A stretch of 64,000 nucleotides of DNA from the NCBI GenBank assembly GCA_030704615.1, contig CM060733.1:64046001-64110000 (forward strand), given 5' to 3'. This document shows, one piece after another, positions 11,261 through 23,159 of this stretch. Source of the stretch: Takakia lepidozioides (lineage: Eukaryota > Streptophyta > Takakiopsida > Takakiales > Takakiaceae). The notes under the pieces were generated by a model. The model did not search any database. It had not been told where the DNA came from and saw only the letters and a list, made by a program, of their open reading frames with translations. Position numbers and translations under genes: made by a program. Each line of letters opens with the position of its first letter. Position 1 is the first letter of the stretch.

Positions 11261-12840
11261 GGCAAGCACGGGCATGGAGAGGCCCAGTGTTATGGTTTGC
11301 ATCTTGAGTTGCGCCCAGGCCAGTTCCAAGGGAACAATGGTGGCCGGGGGCGAGGTGGAGCAGCCCAGAGAGGACGAGGTGGCCAGCCACGAGGTGCAGG
11401 CCAAGGGCAAGCTCAACATGGCCAAGGACGCGGAGGTCAGGGTGTTGACCAAGGCATGGCCAACCGGCTACAGCAGCTAGAGCAGAGGCTCGCTGCCATG
11501 GCTACAGCTCAGGTGGTACCGGCTCTAAGGCCGGATGGTCCACCTCCTGCTCCTGAGGGAGGAGATATGGGAGGCATGGGATTCATGTGTGGAGCAGCAC
11601 TACCACTAGTGCAGGTGGAGTCTGCTGCAGCCGTGATTCGAGGAGCAGCACAAGTTCCTGAGCCACGAGGTGCAGAGGTGGCGTTGGATCCACAACGTGG
11701 GGAGGCAAGCCGTCAAGCTAGGCTTCCTCAGTCGTTCACATTGGCGGAGATAGTGTCGACGCTATCCATGGCACCTAGTTCTCGCCCGACTGTTACCGAG
11801 GCGGAGGTTACTATGCCATTGGGGAGAGCTACACGGGTAGCACCACTACCTAGTGTTGCCAAGGCTACAACAGCTAGTGTGCTGCTAGGAGCGGCCACAT
11901 CTATGTGTCAGGCTCCATTGTTCTCGGCTACCATGATTGCGACGCCGGGGGTAAGACCAGCTGAGGTGTTCAGGCTGGTAGCTACACTCTGTGAGAGTGG
12001 GGAGGTTACTTCATCTTCTGCGGAGATAGTGGGAGGTGTAGTGCCAGAGGAATCCTCGGATTTGAGGGTCAAGACTGCCACGGCGGCGCCATGGCAAGAT
12101 GCAGCTGCCAGGTTGATGGAGCTGCCAGCCAGGCCAGCCATTGTGCGCGCCATGGTGACACCTGGAGTTGTCATGTTAGACAACCAGGATGGCATTTTCT
12201 GTTTGAGTGGACCGGCAGGCAAGAGGTACCGGCCACTGCGGGTCTTGTTGAACTCGGGAGCTCAGCCATTGATGATGGGTAGAGCTGCTATTGCAAGCTT
12301 GGGCCTCACGGAGGCGGATATGGAGCCTCGGCGTGAGTTGGCTATCAGACTACGGCCGGATCACCCTACAGATGGCTCAGTGATGCGAGCCAAGGCCATT
12401 GTGACAGACGCGGTCTCATATGATGTCCTGGTTGGTGGGGCAGTGTTGTACCCCATGGGCTTCACCCTGGATTTTTGGGAGGAGTCAGCTTCCTATAGGC
12501 CTGCATGGCAGTCAAGGGAGGGCCGGCGTGTGCAGCTCCCTATGACGTTCATAGGAGGAGCGGTTGCCCAGCGAGGCAAGATGTCGACACTAGCAGCATT
12601 CACAGCGGTAGTGAGTTGGCCTAGAGAGTTGCTTCAGGGCAACGCTCATTCAGAGGATGTGCCACCTCCGGGAGAGCAGGATGACATGTATGGTATGGCG
12701 GAGTTGCCTACCATGGTTGCTCAGACTCCATTGTGGGGCACGAGCAAGGATTTGCAGCGGGATGCTGATCGACGGGTGCAACAAGCCTGGGTGGAGGCTT
12801 TTGTACCATCAGGAGAGAGGAGAGTGCGGGGATTGCACCA
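11261..12840 (+). pseudogene. Retroelement linker and aspartic protease domain with D-to-N active site
   Basis: After the knuckle come a Gly/Arg/Gln-rich segment (about 11,340-11,460) and a coiled-coil-prone NRLQQLEQRLAAMATAQ. A ~200-residue Ala/Pro-rich spacer is next. The retropepsin-like domain reads RPLRVLLNSGAQPLMMGRAA around 12,240-12,300, then a C-terminal VSYDVLVGGAVLYPMGFTL. The family motif is D-[ST]-G-A; here the catalytic Asp is Asn (AAC at 12,251-12,253), a single G-to-A change from GAC. The frame is otherwise open into the methyltransferase domain, so protease and methyltransferase belong to one polyprotein. Confidence 0.75.
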
Positions 12841-13980
12841 GGATCACCTCAGTTGTCTCCATTGGAACACACCTATTGTGTGGCAGTATCCGGATGAAGG
12901 CATTTGTCTTCTGGACTTGTTTGGCGGGATCAACACCGGATTGGCTGTTGTGTTACAGGCAGGTGTACCAGTTTGGCGTTACCTGTATGTGGAGAGGGAT
13001 GAGACTGCACGACGCGTTTCACTTCGCCATGTTGCTCAGTTGGTGCAGTGGTACCCTGAGTTGTTGTCGGTGTCTGCAATTCGTGGATATCAGCAGGCCT
13101 TGCCAGCAGACATTTCGTTGCTGGGGGCGCAGGATTTGGAGCGGGTTGGCTCCATTGATCTGGTAGTGGCAGGTTGGCCCTGCCAAGGGCATTCATCAGC
13201 CGGGCATGGCAATGGATTGCGAGACTTGAGGTCGGGTCTGTTTTGGGAGATGGTGCGGGTTTTTGCGCCACTTGCAGCTTCATCAAGCTGTATCTCCAGC
13301 ATACATCTTGGAGAATGTGCCACTGATGGGTGATTCTCGGGCCAGGGTGATGGCCAGTGTGCATCAAATCCGGTCATGGCTTGGGTCAGCAGTGTTGCTA
13401 GATGCAGCTACAGTGGGGTCACGTACTCATCGTCCACGGCTATGGTGGACTAACTTGATGCCACCCGCCACTGCTCAAGCGTGCATTTGATGGGGTGCAG
13501 CGGCCAGCACATCTCACAGTGGATAGCATTCTGGACACAGGAGGCAGTCTCAGCGTGTGAGACACGATGACCGTTCGCCTTTGGCAGTGGTCAACAAGGT
13601 GGGTCAACCACGAGCAGCATTACCTACACTGCTCAGCTTCCCAGGATCGTATGCTTTCCGGGATAGTGGACCTGGCCTCTTGTGGGATGCTCAGTTGCAG
13701 CAGTCAGTGGAGCCTAATGCTGACGAGAGTGAGCGGGCAATGGGTTTTTACACTGGTACCCAACGCGGTGTCGCTCTTTCTGAGGCATCACGTCGTCAAG
13801 TGTTGGGGCAAGCAATGGATCTCAATTGCTTGACCTGGATTATCAGCTTGGCTCTGGCTGAGCAACGCAGAGTGCGGAGTACACTTCCCTCGATGGTCTC
13901 TCTGCCTACCGAGACGGTACAGGCAGTGAGTGGGGGCAAGCATGTGAGGACCACGGGGTGCATGCATCCATGGCACACGT
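12841..13980 (+). pseudogene. DNMT3-like cytosine-5 DNA methyltransferase domain inside the retrotransposon polyprotein
   Basis: The catalytic motifs appear in canonical order. Motif I is LDLFGGINTGLAVVLQAGV with the acidic YVERDE strand after it. Motif IV is DLVVAGWPCQGHSSAGHGNG, with the nucleophilic Cys codon at 13,181-13,183 intact. Motif VI is YILENVP (13,302-13,322). Motif VIII is SRTHRPRLWWTN. A target-recognition segment follows (KRAFDGVQRPAHLTVDSILD), then motifs IX/X: ERAMGFYTG and SRRQVLGQAMDLNCLTWIIS. Order I-to-X with FGGI and PC resembles DNMT3, not the rearranged plant DRM type. Frame changes fall near 13,262-13,285, 13,470 and 13,555, so the copy cannot make an active enzyme. 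The left part is continuous with gag-protease, which excludes a host gene. An intact relative would methylate cytosines in DNA, possibly its own. Confidence 0.88.
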
Positions 13981-15041
13981 GGGAGGTGTTCGAGGTTCAA
14001 AGGGAGTTGACAGCCAAGGCGGCTGTGATGGATGAGGTTGGGGATTCTTCCCGGGTTGAGGAGGTCATCAAAGATGAGATAATGGGGCAGGATGAGGCAG
14101 GCAGGGAGTACTACTCAAGAGGTTGCGGCATAGCAACCATGGGACGCGTCCTCTACCTCTAAGTCTGCTGGACTTAAGATTGCAGTTACGAAGGGCAATT
14201 GGGAGCCTGACATTGGACCTATTGTCACTAGAGGAGAGAGACGACATATACGGCGGTTCCTGAGGCTTACAGGTATTGCTTTGCATCTCGTGCTACGATG
14301 GAGGAGCATGAGAGACATATTCAGGTTGTGCATCGACCGGGTTTGGTCAATCGGGATGTGGATGGATTGAGTTGCAATCCATGCATGAGCCAGCAGGATG
14401 ACACTGGAGCTCGGTGGCATGGTGAGACGGACGAGGAGATGGTGTCGGGATGGCACGCATCTCCATTTTTGTGTATCTTGGCATCGGGAGGTCAGGTTGG
14501 ACCTACTACAGGGATGACTGTAGACGGAGTGTCCGAGGACCCTGAGGGTAGTGATGAGCCAGGTGGAGCCAGAGATATACATGAGGATTTGGCTGTGTTG
14601 GACTACCTCCGCACGGGAGACACGGCAGCCACTGTGACTGCCAGGGAGATGGATCGAATCCTGCAACGAGCCAAGAGGTTCAAGTGGGAGGGGATACATC
14701 TACTTCGAGTGTGGGAGGATGGTCGGGTGAGGATTGTGCCTCACCCCACACAGCGTGCACGGTTAGTGCGGCATGCCCATGAGGAGTTGGGGCATTTTGG
14801 AGTGCGACGCACTCACAGTTTACTGCAGTGGCAGTATTGGTGGCGTGGTATGCATACAGAGGTGCAACAGTTCGTGGCTAGGTGCATGGTGTGTGACAGG
14901 GTGCGTGCTTCATTCAACGCCCCTACACCACAGTTGCATCTTTTACCAATCATGGGATTGGGCTACAGGTGGAGTCTTGACTTCGCAGGACCGTTGCCAC
15001 TGACTATGCGCCACCACAAACTAGTGACACCTCCGTGTTGA
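13981..15041 (+). pseudogene. Remnant of pol: RNase H end and integrase start, reverse transcriptase deleted
   Basis: Downstream of the methyltransferase a charged linker (to 14,162) is followed within about 120 bp by MEEHERHIQVVHRPGLVNRD, VDGLSCNP. This is the end of RNase H (the VH.PG..N..D..S motif). The reverse transcriptase and most of RNase H are therefore missing. Next come the integrase H2C2 zinc module, HAHEELGHFGVRRTH then CMVCDRVR (about 14,773-14,910), and the first strand of the catalytic core, YRWSLDFAGPLPLT, with the first catalytic Asp. The frame is lost at 15,039. The integrase core D and E residues and the C-terminal domain are absent. Confidence 0.8.
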
Positions 15042-15259
15042 CACTCAACCGGTCATGAACATGTCCCTAACCCCCTCTCCACAAGGTAACCGGGTAGAGA
15101 ACCTGTTGCGGCTTATGGTTTGGAATACTAAGTTCCTAACATAGCCTACACCTGTACTTGCATGACCATGGGAATATCATGAAGATACTCCTCAAACCGC
15201 CCTCCACGAGCTTCAAAATTCGGCCTTCAAGACCACATGTCAGTCCTTAGGCAGTCCAC
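15042..15259. other. No gene recognised; retroelement 3' non-coding
   Basis: About 220 bp of unique sequence between the truncated integrase and the minisatellite. No motif was recognised. Confidence 0.4.
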
Positions 15260-16650
15260 CAGTGCCTCCACGAGTTAGCACGGGCCGTCCACAGGTCAAC
15301 ACGGGCCACCACAGCCCAGCACAGGCCCACACAGATCACTGGTCACAGCCGTCACAGCCCCACACAGGTCACAGGGTCACAGCCCCACAGGCCGCAGCCC
15401 GTCACAGCCCATCACAGCCCAAAGGCCACAGCCTGTCACAGCCCCTCACAGCCCCACAGCCACTGGGCTTAGCCGTCACAGCCCGCCACAGACTGTCACA
15501 ACCCCTCACAGCCCGTCACAGCTCGCCACATCACAGCTCACAGCCCTCCACAGCCTGTCACAGCCCCTCACAGCCCGTCACAGCCCCACAGGCCACTGGG
15601 CAGCCTATCACAAGCCTGTCACAGCCCCACAGCCCGTCACAGCTCCCCACAGCCCGTCACAGCCCCAGGCCACAGGGCACAGCCTGTCACAGCCCCTCAC
15701 AGCCCGTCACAGCCCCACCACTGGGCTTAGCCTATCACAGCCCGCACAGCCTGTCACAGCCCCTCACAGCCGTCACAGCTCGCCATAGCCTGTCACAGCC
15801 CATCACAGCCCCTCACAGCCCCACAGGCCACTGGGCTTAGCCTATCACAGCCCGCCACAACCTGTCACAGCCCCTCACAGCCCATCACAGCTCGCCACAG
15901 CCTGTCAAAGCCCCTCATAGCCTGTCACAGCCCCTCACAACCCGTCACAGCTCGCCACACCCTGTCACAGCCGTCACAGCCCCACAAGCCACATGCCACA
16001 GTCTGTCACAGCCCCACAGGCCACATGGCACAGCCTGTCATAGCCCACACAGCCCGTCATAGCCCCACAGGCCAAAGGGCACATCCTGTCACAGCCCCAT
16101 CATAGCCTGTCAAAGCCCCAGGCCACAGGGCACAGCCTGTCACAGCCCACAGGCCACATGGCACAGCCTGTCACAGCCCGCATAGCCTGACACAGCCCCT
16201 CACAGCCCCTCACAGCCCCAAAGGCCTCGGGCACGGCCTGTCACAGCCCGTCACAGCCCATCACAGCCCCAAAGGCCTCAGGCACGGTCCACAGCCCCTC
16301 ACAACCCATCACAGCCCCAAAGGCCACGGGCACAGCCTATCACAGCCTCTCACAACCCGTCACAGCCCCAAAGGCCAGGGGCGCAGCCCGTCACAGCCCG
16401 TCACAGCCCCAAAGGCCACTGGCGCAGCCGTCACAGCCCCTCACAGCCCATCACAGCCCCAAAAGGCCACCGGCACAGCCCCTCACAGCCCATCACAGCC
16501 CCAAGGCCACGGCGCAGCCCGTCACAGGCCCTCACAGCCCGTCACAGCCCCGAAGGCCACCGGTACAGGCCCTCACAGCCCGTCACAGCCCCAAAGGCCA
16601 CCGGCGCAGCCCGGCACAGCCCCCAAGGCCACCGGGCGCCCGGCACAGCC
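15260..16650 (+). repeat. CACAGCCC minisatellite
   Basis: About 1.4 kb of imperfect tandem copies of a 10-20 bp unit of the type CACAGCCC(C/G)TCACAGCCC, interspersed with AGGCCAC. The array follows the integrase remnant and leads directly into the left palindrome arm. Open frames through it are only a result of its composition. The same array recurs inverted at 19,689-19,997, and a related 30-bp version lies 3' of integrase in the second gypsy element at 55.3 kb. Confidence 0.85.
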
Positions 16651-17908
16651 CCATCCATGGCCGCTCTGGCAGTTTAGCCATTTCTCCAAGGGGTTTAGCC
16701 ACGCCAAGCTAGGGTTTGTGTCTCTTGGACTCTAGGCTTCTTTCCACCGAGCTATGGCGGCTGTGAGGAAATCAGCAAGGTATTCTTGCTCTTTTGGCTC
16801 CCACACACACCATAGTAGCCCTAAGCCATGAGGTGGTTGCCACAAACCAAGCCTTCTTTCTCACTTAGCCTCCCCAAACACGCCACTAAACTCAATGGCA
16901 AACAACCAAGCCCTGCTGGTTCCCAGCCCTTGTGAGCACTCATTCAAGCACTCTCCTTGGCCATAGCATCTGTCTTAGAGCCTATTCCAGCCCCCTACAC
17001 CTGCTGCTTCAAGAGTTGCGCTCCCTTCAAGCTTGAAGTTGAAACCCCAAACTCACATAGGCCCTACAAGTGCTTTTCTTTCACTCCAAGTGGAAACCAG
17101 CCCTAGACCTTCCGTTCTAGCTCTCTAAAGCTTGAAAACAAGAGCCTCAATGGGCTGAAGGCATGCTCCACACAAGCTCCACTCTCACCATAAGAGAATC
17201 AGCTTCTTTGCTTCATTTCTTGCACCCACAAACCTGAAATACAAGCTTCAGCAGGCTGAAAGCATGCTCCACATGCCCTACAGGGAAACCGGCTTCCTTC
17301 CTTTCTTGCACTCCCACACCTGAAATTGCAAGCCTTCACCAGGCTGATAGCATGCTCCACACATGCATTGCCCTCACATAAGGGAAGTCAGCCGTTCCCT
17401 CTTCCTTGCTTGCCCTCCAAGCTTGAAGATGGAAGCTTCAATGAGCTGAATACATGCTCCACACATGCAACCTCTTCACACAAGAGATATCAGCCCCCTA
17501 TCTTGGCTCCTTGGCTCCTTGATGCTCTCTAAGACAAGACTAAGCACTCCACAGCCCTTGCCAAGCTCCTGAAATCCTAAGGCTTACATTTCCAGCCACA
17601 AGACACTCCTCTTGTGGTGCAAGAACTTTCTTCCAAGCTCTGAAACCCTAGGTGCACATTCCATGGCCTTGCCGCACCTCTTAGCTCCTGTTCCAGCCCT
17701 GCTCTTGCCATGACAAGAGCCCTCTCAATGCTGAAGCTCGAGATTGAAACCCACTCTCAACATACTCCACAAAGTGCACTGATTTGCCCCAAGCCAAATC
17801 AGCCCTGCTTGGTCTTGCAATCCTTCACACAATGAAAGCTCGCATTCCCAAGTCTAGTTCTCAACTTTGCCACCAAAGCCACTATAACCTACTCTTGACT
17901 GGTCCTCT
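16651..17908 (+). repeat. Left arm of giant imperfect inverted repeat
   Basis: The arm starts near CCATCCATGGCCGCTC and ends with CTCTTGACTGGTCCTCT at 17,908. Read in reverse complement it matches 18,506-19,688 along its length, with small substitutions and indels; the inner 300 bp look about 90% identical by eye. It contains internally repeated 120-150 bp blocks with a CATGCTCCACA(C/T) motif. No protein domain was recognised. Confidence 0.85.
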
Positions 17909-18505
17909 TCCCAATCGTGCTTGCTCATGCATGTACACAATCTGAAACCATCAAGGTGCTCTGGAATTACCTGCAGTATGGTGCTTTCATCTCTGAAGCT
18001 GAAGATCCGAATGCCAAGGTTTACCACCGTCGTAACCCACATCGCCTCCGCTTCTAACAACCAAGAGCTCCACGGTGCTCCTTGCATAACAACCTGGTTT
18101 CTCTCATTCTCAAGCAAAAACCACAAGTGCTACAACTAACTCGTATCTGGCACTCATAGATACGAGCTGATCTTTCTCGAGTGATAAAGAAGAAGAATAC
18201 AAGCACAAGCTCATGCGAGCTCACAAAGCTGAAGTATAAACTCATGCATATATAACCTCATCACTCAAATACAAGTCAAGCCAAGTGCACCCCACGCCAT
18301 GGGGAATCCACACTACGGCGCCGTAGTAGGCGCGGGAGGCTCAACTCGAGAAAGATGAGCCTCCGCGCTTGCCGTGAAGATAACCACTCCAGGGCCTAAA
18401 TCTGCCTTGAACCCTGGATTGACACTTGGGCCAATCCCAAATGTCAATATGTAAAAGCTAGCTATTTCCTAGCTAGTTTCACACTAGTGGTAAAATAACT
18501 TGACA
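17909..18505 (-). mobile_element. LTR-like block (copy 2), inverted, at palindrome centre
   Basis: Reverse-complement copy of 9,366-9,957, beginning TGTCAAGTTATTTTACC at 18,505 and ending at 17,909. It shares features such as the GGCGCC-centred palindrome ACTACGGCGCCGTAGT (about 18,312-18,327; imperfect in the other copy). It is bounded on both sides by the outward-facing palindrome arms and not by a direct target duplication. Its position suggests one LTR shared by two converging 3' ends. Confidence 0.8.
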
Positions 18506-19688
18506 AGAGGACCAGTCAAGAGCAGGTTATAGTGGCTTTGGTGGCAAAGCTGAGAATTGGACTTGGGAATGCGAGCTTTCATTGTGTAAAAGATTGCAAG
18601 ACCAAGCGAAAGGGCTGATTTGGCTTGGGGCAAATCAGTGCACTTTGTGGAGTATGTTGAGATTGGGTTTCAATCTCGAGCTTGAGCATCGAAAGGGCTC
18701 TTGTCATGGCAAGAACAGGGCTAGAACAGGAGCTAAGAGGTGCGGCAAAGCAATGGAATGTGCACCTAGGATTTCAGAGCTTGGAAGAAGAGCTCTTGCA
18801 CCACAAGAGGAGTGTCGTGTGGCTGGAAATGTAAGCCTTAGGGTTTCAGGAGCTTGGCAAAGGCTGTGGAGTGCTTAGTTTTGTCTTAGAGAGCATCAAG
18901 GAGCCAAGGAGCCAAGATAGGGGGCTGATATTACCTCTTGTGTGAAGATGATGCATGTGTGGAGCATGCATGCAGCCCATTGAAGCTTCCATCTTCAAGC
19001 TTGGAGGGCAAGCAAGGAAGAGGGAAGGGCTGACTTCTCTTATGTGAGGGCAACGCATGTGTGGAGCATGCTTTCAGCCCGTTGAAGGCTTGCATTTTTC
19101 AGGTTTGGGAATGCAAGAAATGAAGGAAGGAGTTGATTTCCCTGTAGGGCATGTGTGGAGCATGCATTCAGCCTAGTTAGGCCTCTATTTTTAAGCTTTG
19201 GAGAGCTAGAAGAGAAGGTAAAGGGCTGATCTGCTCTTATGTGACAGTCCGACACTTGTAGAGCGTGTTCTGAGTTGGGTTTCAACTACAAAGCCTAGAT
19301 AGAGCATGGCTCTTGAAGTGGCAGGTGTAGGGGGCTGGAATAGGCTCTAAGACACATTCTATGGCCAAGGAGAGTGCATGAATAAGTGCCTACAAGGGCT
19401 GGAAGTCAGCCATGTTTCGTTAGTCGCCATAGGGATCAATGGCGCTGTTTTGTGAGTTAAAAGGAAGCTTGTGCACTTAGTTTCGGTTGCAAACATCTTC
19501 CTTTGGAATTAGAGCTACTATTGGTGGTGTGTGGGGGCTACAAAGAGCAAGAATATCTTGCTGATTTCCTCACAGCCGCCATAGCTCGGTGCAAAGAAGC
19601 CTAGAGTCCAAGAGACACAAACCCTAGCTTGGCGTGGCTAAACCCCTTGGAGAAATGGCTAAACTGTCATGAGTGGCCATGGATGGGG
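18506..19688 (-). repeat. Right arm of giant imperfect inverted repeat
   Basis: Starts AGAGGACCAGTCAAGAG at 18,506 and runs to about 19,688, mirroring the left arm. The arms differ by point changes (for example GAGCATCGAAAG against CAGCATTGAGAG) and by small indels, so they come from distinct copies or an old duplication. No coding signature. Confidence 0.85.
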
Positions 19689-19997
19689 CTGTGACGGGCT
19701 GTGGTGGGCTGTGACAGGCTATGGCCTGTGGCCTGTGGGGCTGTGAGGGGCAGTGACAGGCAGTGACAGGCTGTGGCCTTTGGGGCTGTGACCCCTGTGA
19801 CCTGTGTAAGGCTGTGATAGGCTGTGCCTGTGGCCTTTGGGGCTGTGACCGGCTGTGACCTGTGGCCTGTGGGGCTGTGACGGACTGTGATAGGCTGTGC
19901 CTATGGCCTTTGGGGGCTGTGACAGGCTGTGACCTGTGGCCTGTGGGGCTGTGAGGGGCTGTGACATGTGGCCTTTGGGGCCGTGAGGGGTTGTGAC
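19689..19997 (-). repeat. CACAGCCC minisatellite, inverted copy
   Basis: GGCTGTGA-type repeats, the reverse complement of the array at 15.3-16.6 kb. The array extends the palindrome outward and ends where the hAT terminus begins at 19,998. Confidence 0.85.
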
Positions 19998-20240
19998 CAG
20001 TGTTGTGGCGGTTCTTGCCAGGAACCGCCGGTTCCGGTTCCTTGATAGATTTAAAGAGGCGGTTCCAGTTCCGGATCCGATTCTTTTTTATGAAGCGGTT
20101 CCGTTCCGGTTTCGGTTCCAAAATTCATGAGCAGATGCCGGTTCCGGTTTTGAGTATTTTTTGGGAAGGATCTGCCGGTTCCAGTTTCCGGTTCCGGTTC
20201 TGTATTTTTTGAAATATATATATATATATATATATATATC
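19998..20240 (-). mobile_element. hAT transposon terminus with subterminal GGTTCC repeats
   Basis: CAGTGTTGTGGCGG at 19,998 looks like a hAT terminal inverted repeat (CAGTGTTG type). It is followed by about 180 bp dense in CGGTTCCGGTTCC repeats, typical subterminal binding sites for hAT transposase, and then an (AT)n run at about 20,213-20,239. It lies at the 3' side of the transposase gene below. A matching second terminus with the expected 8-bp duplication (GTTGTGAC) was not found in the window. Confidence 0.6.
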
Positions 20241-20406
20241 ATTTTTTTATAAAATCTGAAAATAATTTATGAATCCCCATTAGTCATATCAAATATTTTG
20301 ACCATGTTGAAAAGAAACAACACAACATTCATAAACAAATTTATGAAATAATAATCAATGTGTGTAGAGTAGTGTACTATAGAGTACACAAAGAAATCAT
20401 TCTATC

Positions 20407-22626
20407 TCAAACAACTCGGCCTCTGCAATCAACTCCTAAGAGGACTTCCTCACTGTTCAAAAATTCGCTCATGGAAGAGCTCATGCAACCAACACGAGCA
20501 TCATTCGTCCAATTCTTGACAATGCTCACAAGCATATCAAGGTTCAGAACACCTAACTTGCAACGTCGCAAGTTTGTAATAACACCTGCAATGCTAAAAA
20601 CCCTCTCACATTCAATCTGAGACCCAACAATGCCCAATAGGAGACGTGCCAAATACCCCACAAATGGAAATACAGATTCGTGCTCTTTCCACCATTTCAA
20701 AGGAGCACTGCACTCAGTGTCAGTGACTTTTTGCCTTCGGAAATGCGCAATCACAACCATCAATGCCATATCCTCACATGGCTCCTCCAAACCAAACAAT
20801 GACATGTCATCCTGAGTGGAATCTGGCTCCGACTGGGTCGTAGTATCCGGGTGAAGGATCTTGAAACATTTGACCAAAAGAGGCTCCAACACCAAGGTGT
20901 CATATTGCCGAACAATGATATGTCATTGTTCTCTGCCCACATATTGTGTCACCAAGGACCATGCCTTGAAACGCGGATCAAGCATCAGCGCCAACATATT
21001 GTGGGCATTCAATGGTTGAACTCCTTCCAAAAATGAGAGAAATGGCCCCAATACATGGACCACCTCCTGAGCCATCCGCCATTCTAACAATTGCAACTCT
21101 GCATCAAAATCGCCAATGCAATAATCCACTGTACCCAACCTTCGAACACTCTCTGCTCGCATGCGTACACAAGTTGTAATTGCTGCAACAAGAGCATCAG
21201 ACAACAACCAGTATCCGCCTGACTGGTTCATAACACACTCATGAACCACAGGTCCAAGAACCGTGGAAATAGACTTTGCAATTGCCCACACTTTTGGGCT
21301 TGGTATGCGAGATTGCAAAGATAGTGAAGCCTGCCTAGAATAACAAGTAATGATGGCTTGCCGAAATTCCAAAGTTTCTTGAAAGATGATCACTTTGGAA
21401 GCAAACCTGGTTTTCACTGGAGTCTTCAGCTTGCGAGAATGAATGTCACTATCAACACATGCTGCACTCCATTCTTGCCTTCCTTTTCCACTCTCTTGGT
21501 CCAAGTGATGGTCTTCTGCAACTGATTGAGCATCCTTTATAGACACAACCCTCATATCCATGCACACCTTTGCATCAGTCGTGGCATACTGACAACATTT
21601 GGACATTGCATGTCCAAAGCAACTTCCCACAAATGGTGCAGACAGTTCCAATGGGGCACAAGACACGACTGCATTCAAAGTTGCAGTCAAAGTACCCAAA
21701 TTACCTCCTTCATCTTTGACATAAGCTATGATGCGCGAATTCAAACCATACTTTGTCAAAAGGTCATTCACTTGTCGTGCCATGGCTGCCCCCGATGTAT
21801 CAGGTGCCTCAAACATTCCCAATGTCACATGGCATGGTTCCCATTGCTCATTAAGAAAGTGCGCTATGATGACAAAAGTATCTGTTCCTCCTCTTGACAT
21901 CCACAAATCAAAACTGACAATACAAGTTACACAACTAGATATCAATGGGGACATGTACAAGTCTTGTGTTTTTGCTACCAGTGATGGGAGCGTCTCATTC
22001 ACAAGTGTGCGTCGAGAGGGGAAAACTAGACGATCATTTTGTCTCCCCACTACCTTTCGTAGCCATGGAGATTCGACCAAAGACAATGGCAACAACTCTT
22101 TTGCAATGAACAGGACCAAATCCTCGTTGAACCTTTTATGTTGTTCATCATCTTTCTTGTATGGAGTTCGACTGCCAAAGAAAGAAGATATGTTCCATGG
22201 GGTAAGGCCAAGCCTCTTCTTCGCAGGTCTACGAGCATCCGGCCCAATTTTGTCCATTTCAATCCACTTACTTACCAAAGCCCCATGTTTTTGATTCACA
22301 TGCTTGTGAAAAACAGAGTTTTTATGGTCTTTGTTGTAAGTCATACATCCTGGCATCTTTTCAAACACAGGAGCAGGATGACAAAACACACACCTCATAT
22401 ACTGCGGGTGTATTGCATCTACTGGACCCGCGTTTGCAACTGCATAAAATGCCCATGATGAAGCAGTGCGATTGTAAGGTTTCCAAAAATCACGTTGTTT
22501 GCTTAGGATGGAAAACTGCTCTTCCTCGGACATTGAGTTGCTTGAATACTGTGATATTTTGGAAGACCCACGACCGCTGAAGTGAGGGAAATTGATGAAG
22601 AAGACGATGCACATAGCGTAGGGCAA
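20407..22626 (-). pseudogene. hAT family transposase with one in-frame stop
   Basis: About 740 codons in a single frame, interrupted only by a TGA at 20,923-20,925. The N-terminal part has a BED-type zinc finger (MRCVFCHP, then HKHVNQKH). The RNase H-like core follows: SFDLWMSRGGTDTFVIIAHF supplies the first acidic residue and IIAYVKDEGGN the second, with an all-helical insertion after them. Then come ALMLDPRFKAWSLVTQYVG and, after the stop, the hAT dimerisation domain: PLKWWKEHESVFPFVGYLAR, then GIVGSQIECERVFSIAGVIT. The frame is the same on both sides of the stop, so a single CGA-to-TGA change could explain it. An intact relative would cut and paste elements with CAGTGTTG ends. The start at 22,626 is only the first Met; an upstream exon is possible. 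Confidence 0.9.
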
Positions 22627-23048
22627 GCTTCCATAGCTCCCGCATTGTTGACATTGGTGTCATGAACAACACCTCTCTCCAGTTCTTCAAAGATATTGGG
22701 CTCCATATGATGCAAATGGCTGGATACACTCCCTGAATCAAATTATTCCCAATCCAAACTCTTGGGTGGCACAAGCACTCATACATTCAAAGTAGAACAC
22801 ATATATAAAAATGTAAAATAGGTCATTTCAGTCATTCAGCCCCTTTAGACACCATGATAGATCCTCAAATGTGGAAATTCAGTTCTCAGGTGTCATGAGT
22901 GGCAATCAAATGCACACTAGGTAGACCTCTTTCAGATTTCCTAATGCTATCATAAGCCATTGGCAACAGTAGACCAGCCAAGAGAGCATGTACATTGACC
23001 ATTTTCAGATCTCATAATGCTAACACAAGGCACTGGCTACAGTAAGAA

Positions 23049-23087
<39 letters not shown>

Positions 23088-23159
23088 CTAAAGGCCCTAG
23101 CAGAAGCTTCTCGGCTGCACAATTTTGCCATGAAAGGACCAAAAAAAAAAGGAGGGTAA
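22627..23159. repeat. Unassigned stretch with (GA)n microsatellite
   Basis: No gene recognised. A (GA)n run occupies about 23,051-23,082. Confidence 0.5.

Noticed and set aside
12841-13980. Host DRM or MET1 methyltransferase gene
   Set aside because: The motif order is not the rearranged DRM type. There is no BAH or UBA domain, and the frame is continuous with retroviral-type protease.
15262-15840. 192-codon plus-strand frame rich in SQPLTARHS
   Set aside because: A translation of the CACAGCCC minisatellite; composition only.
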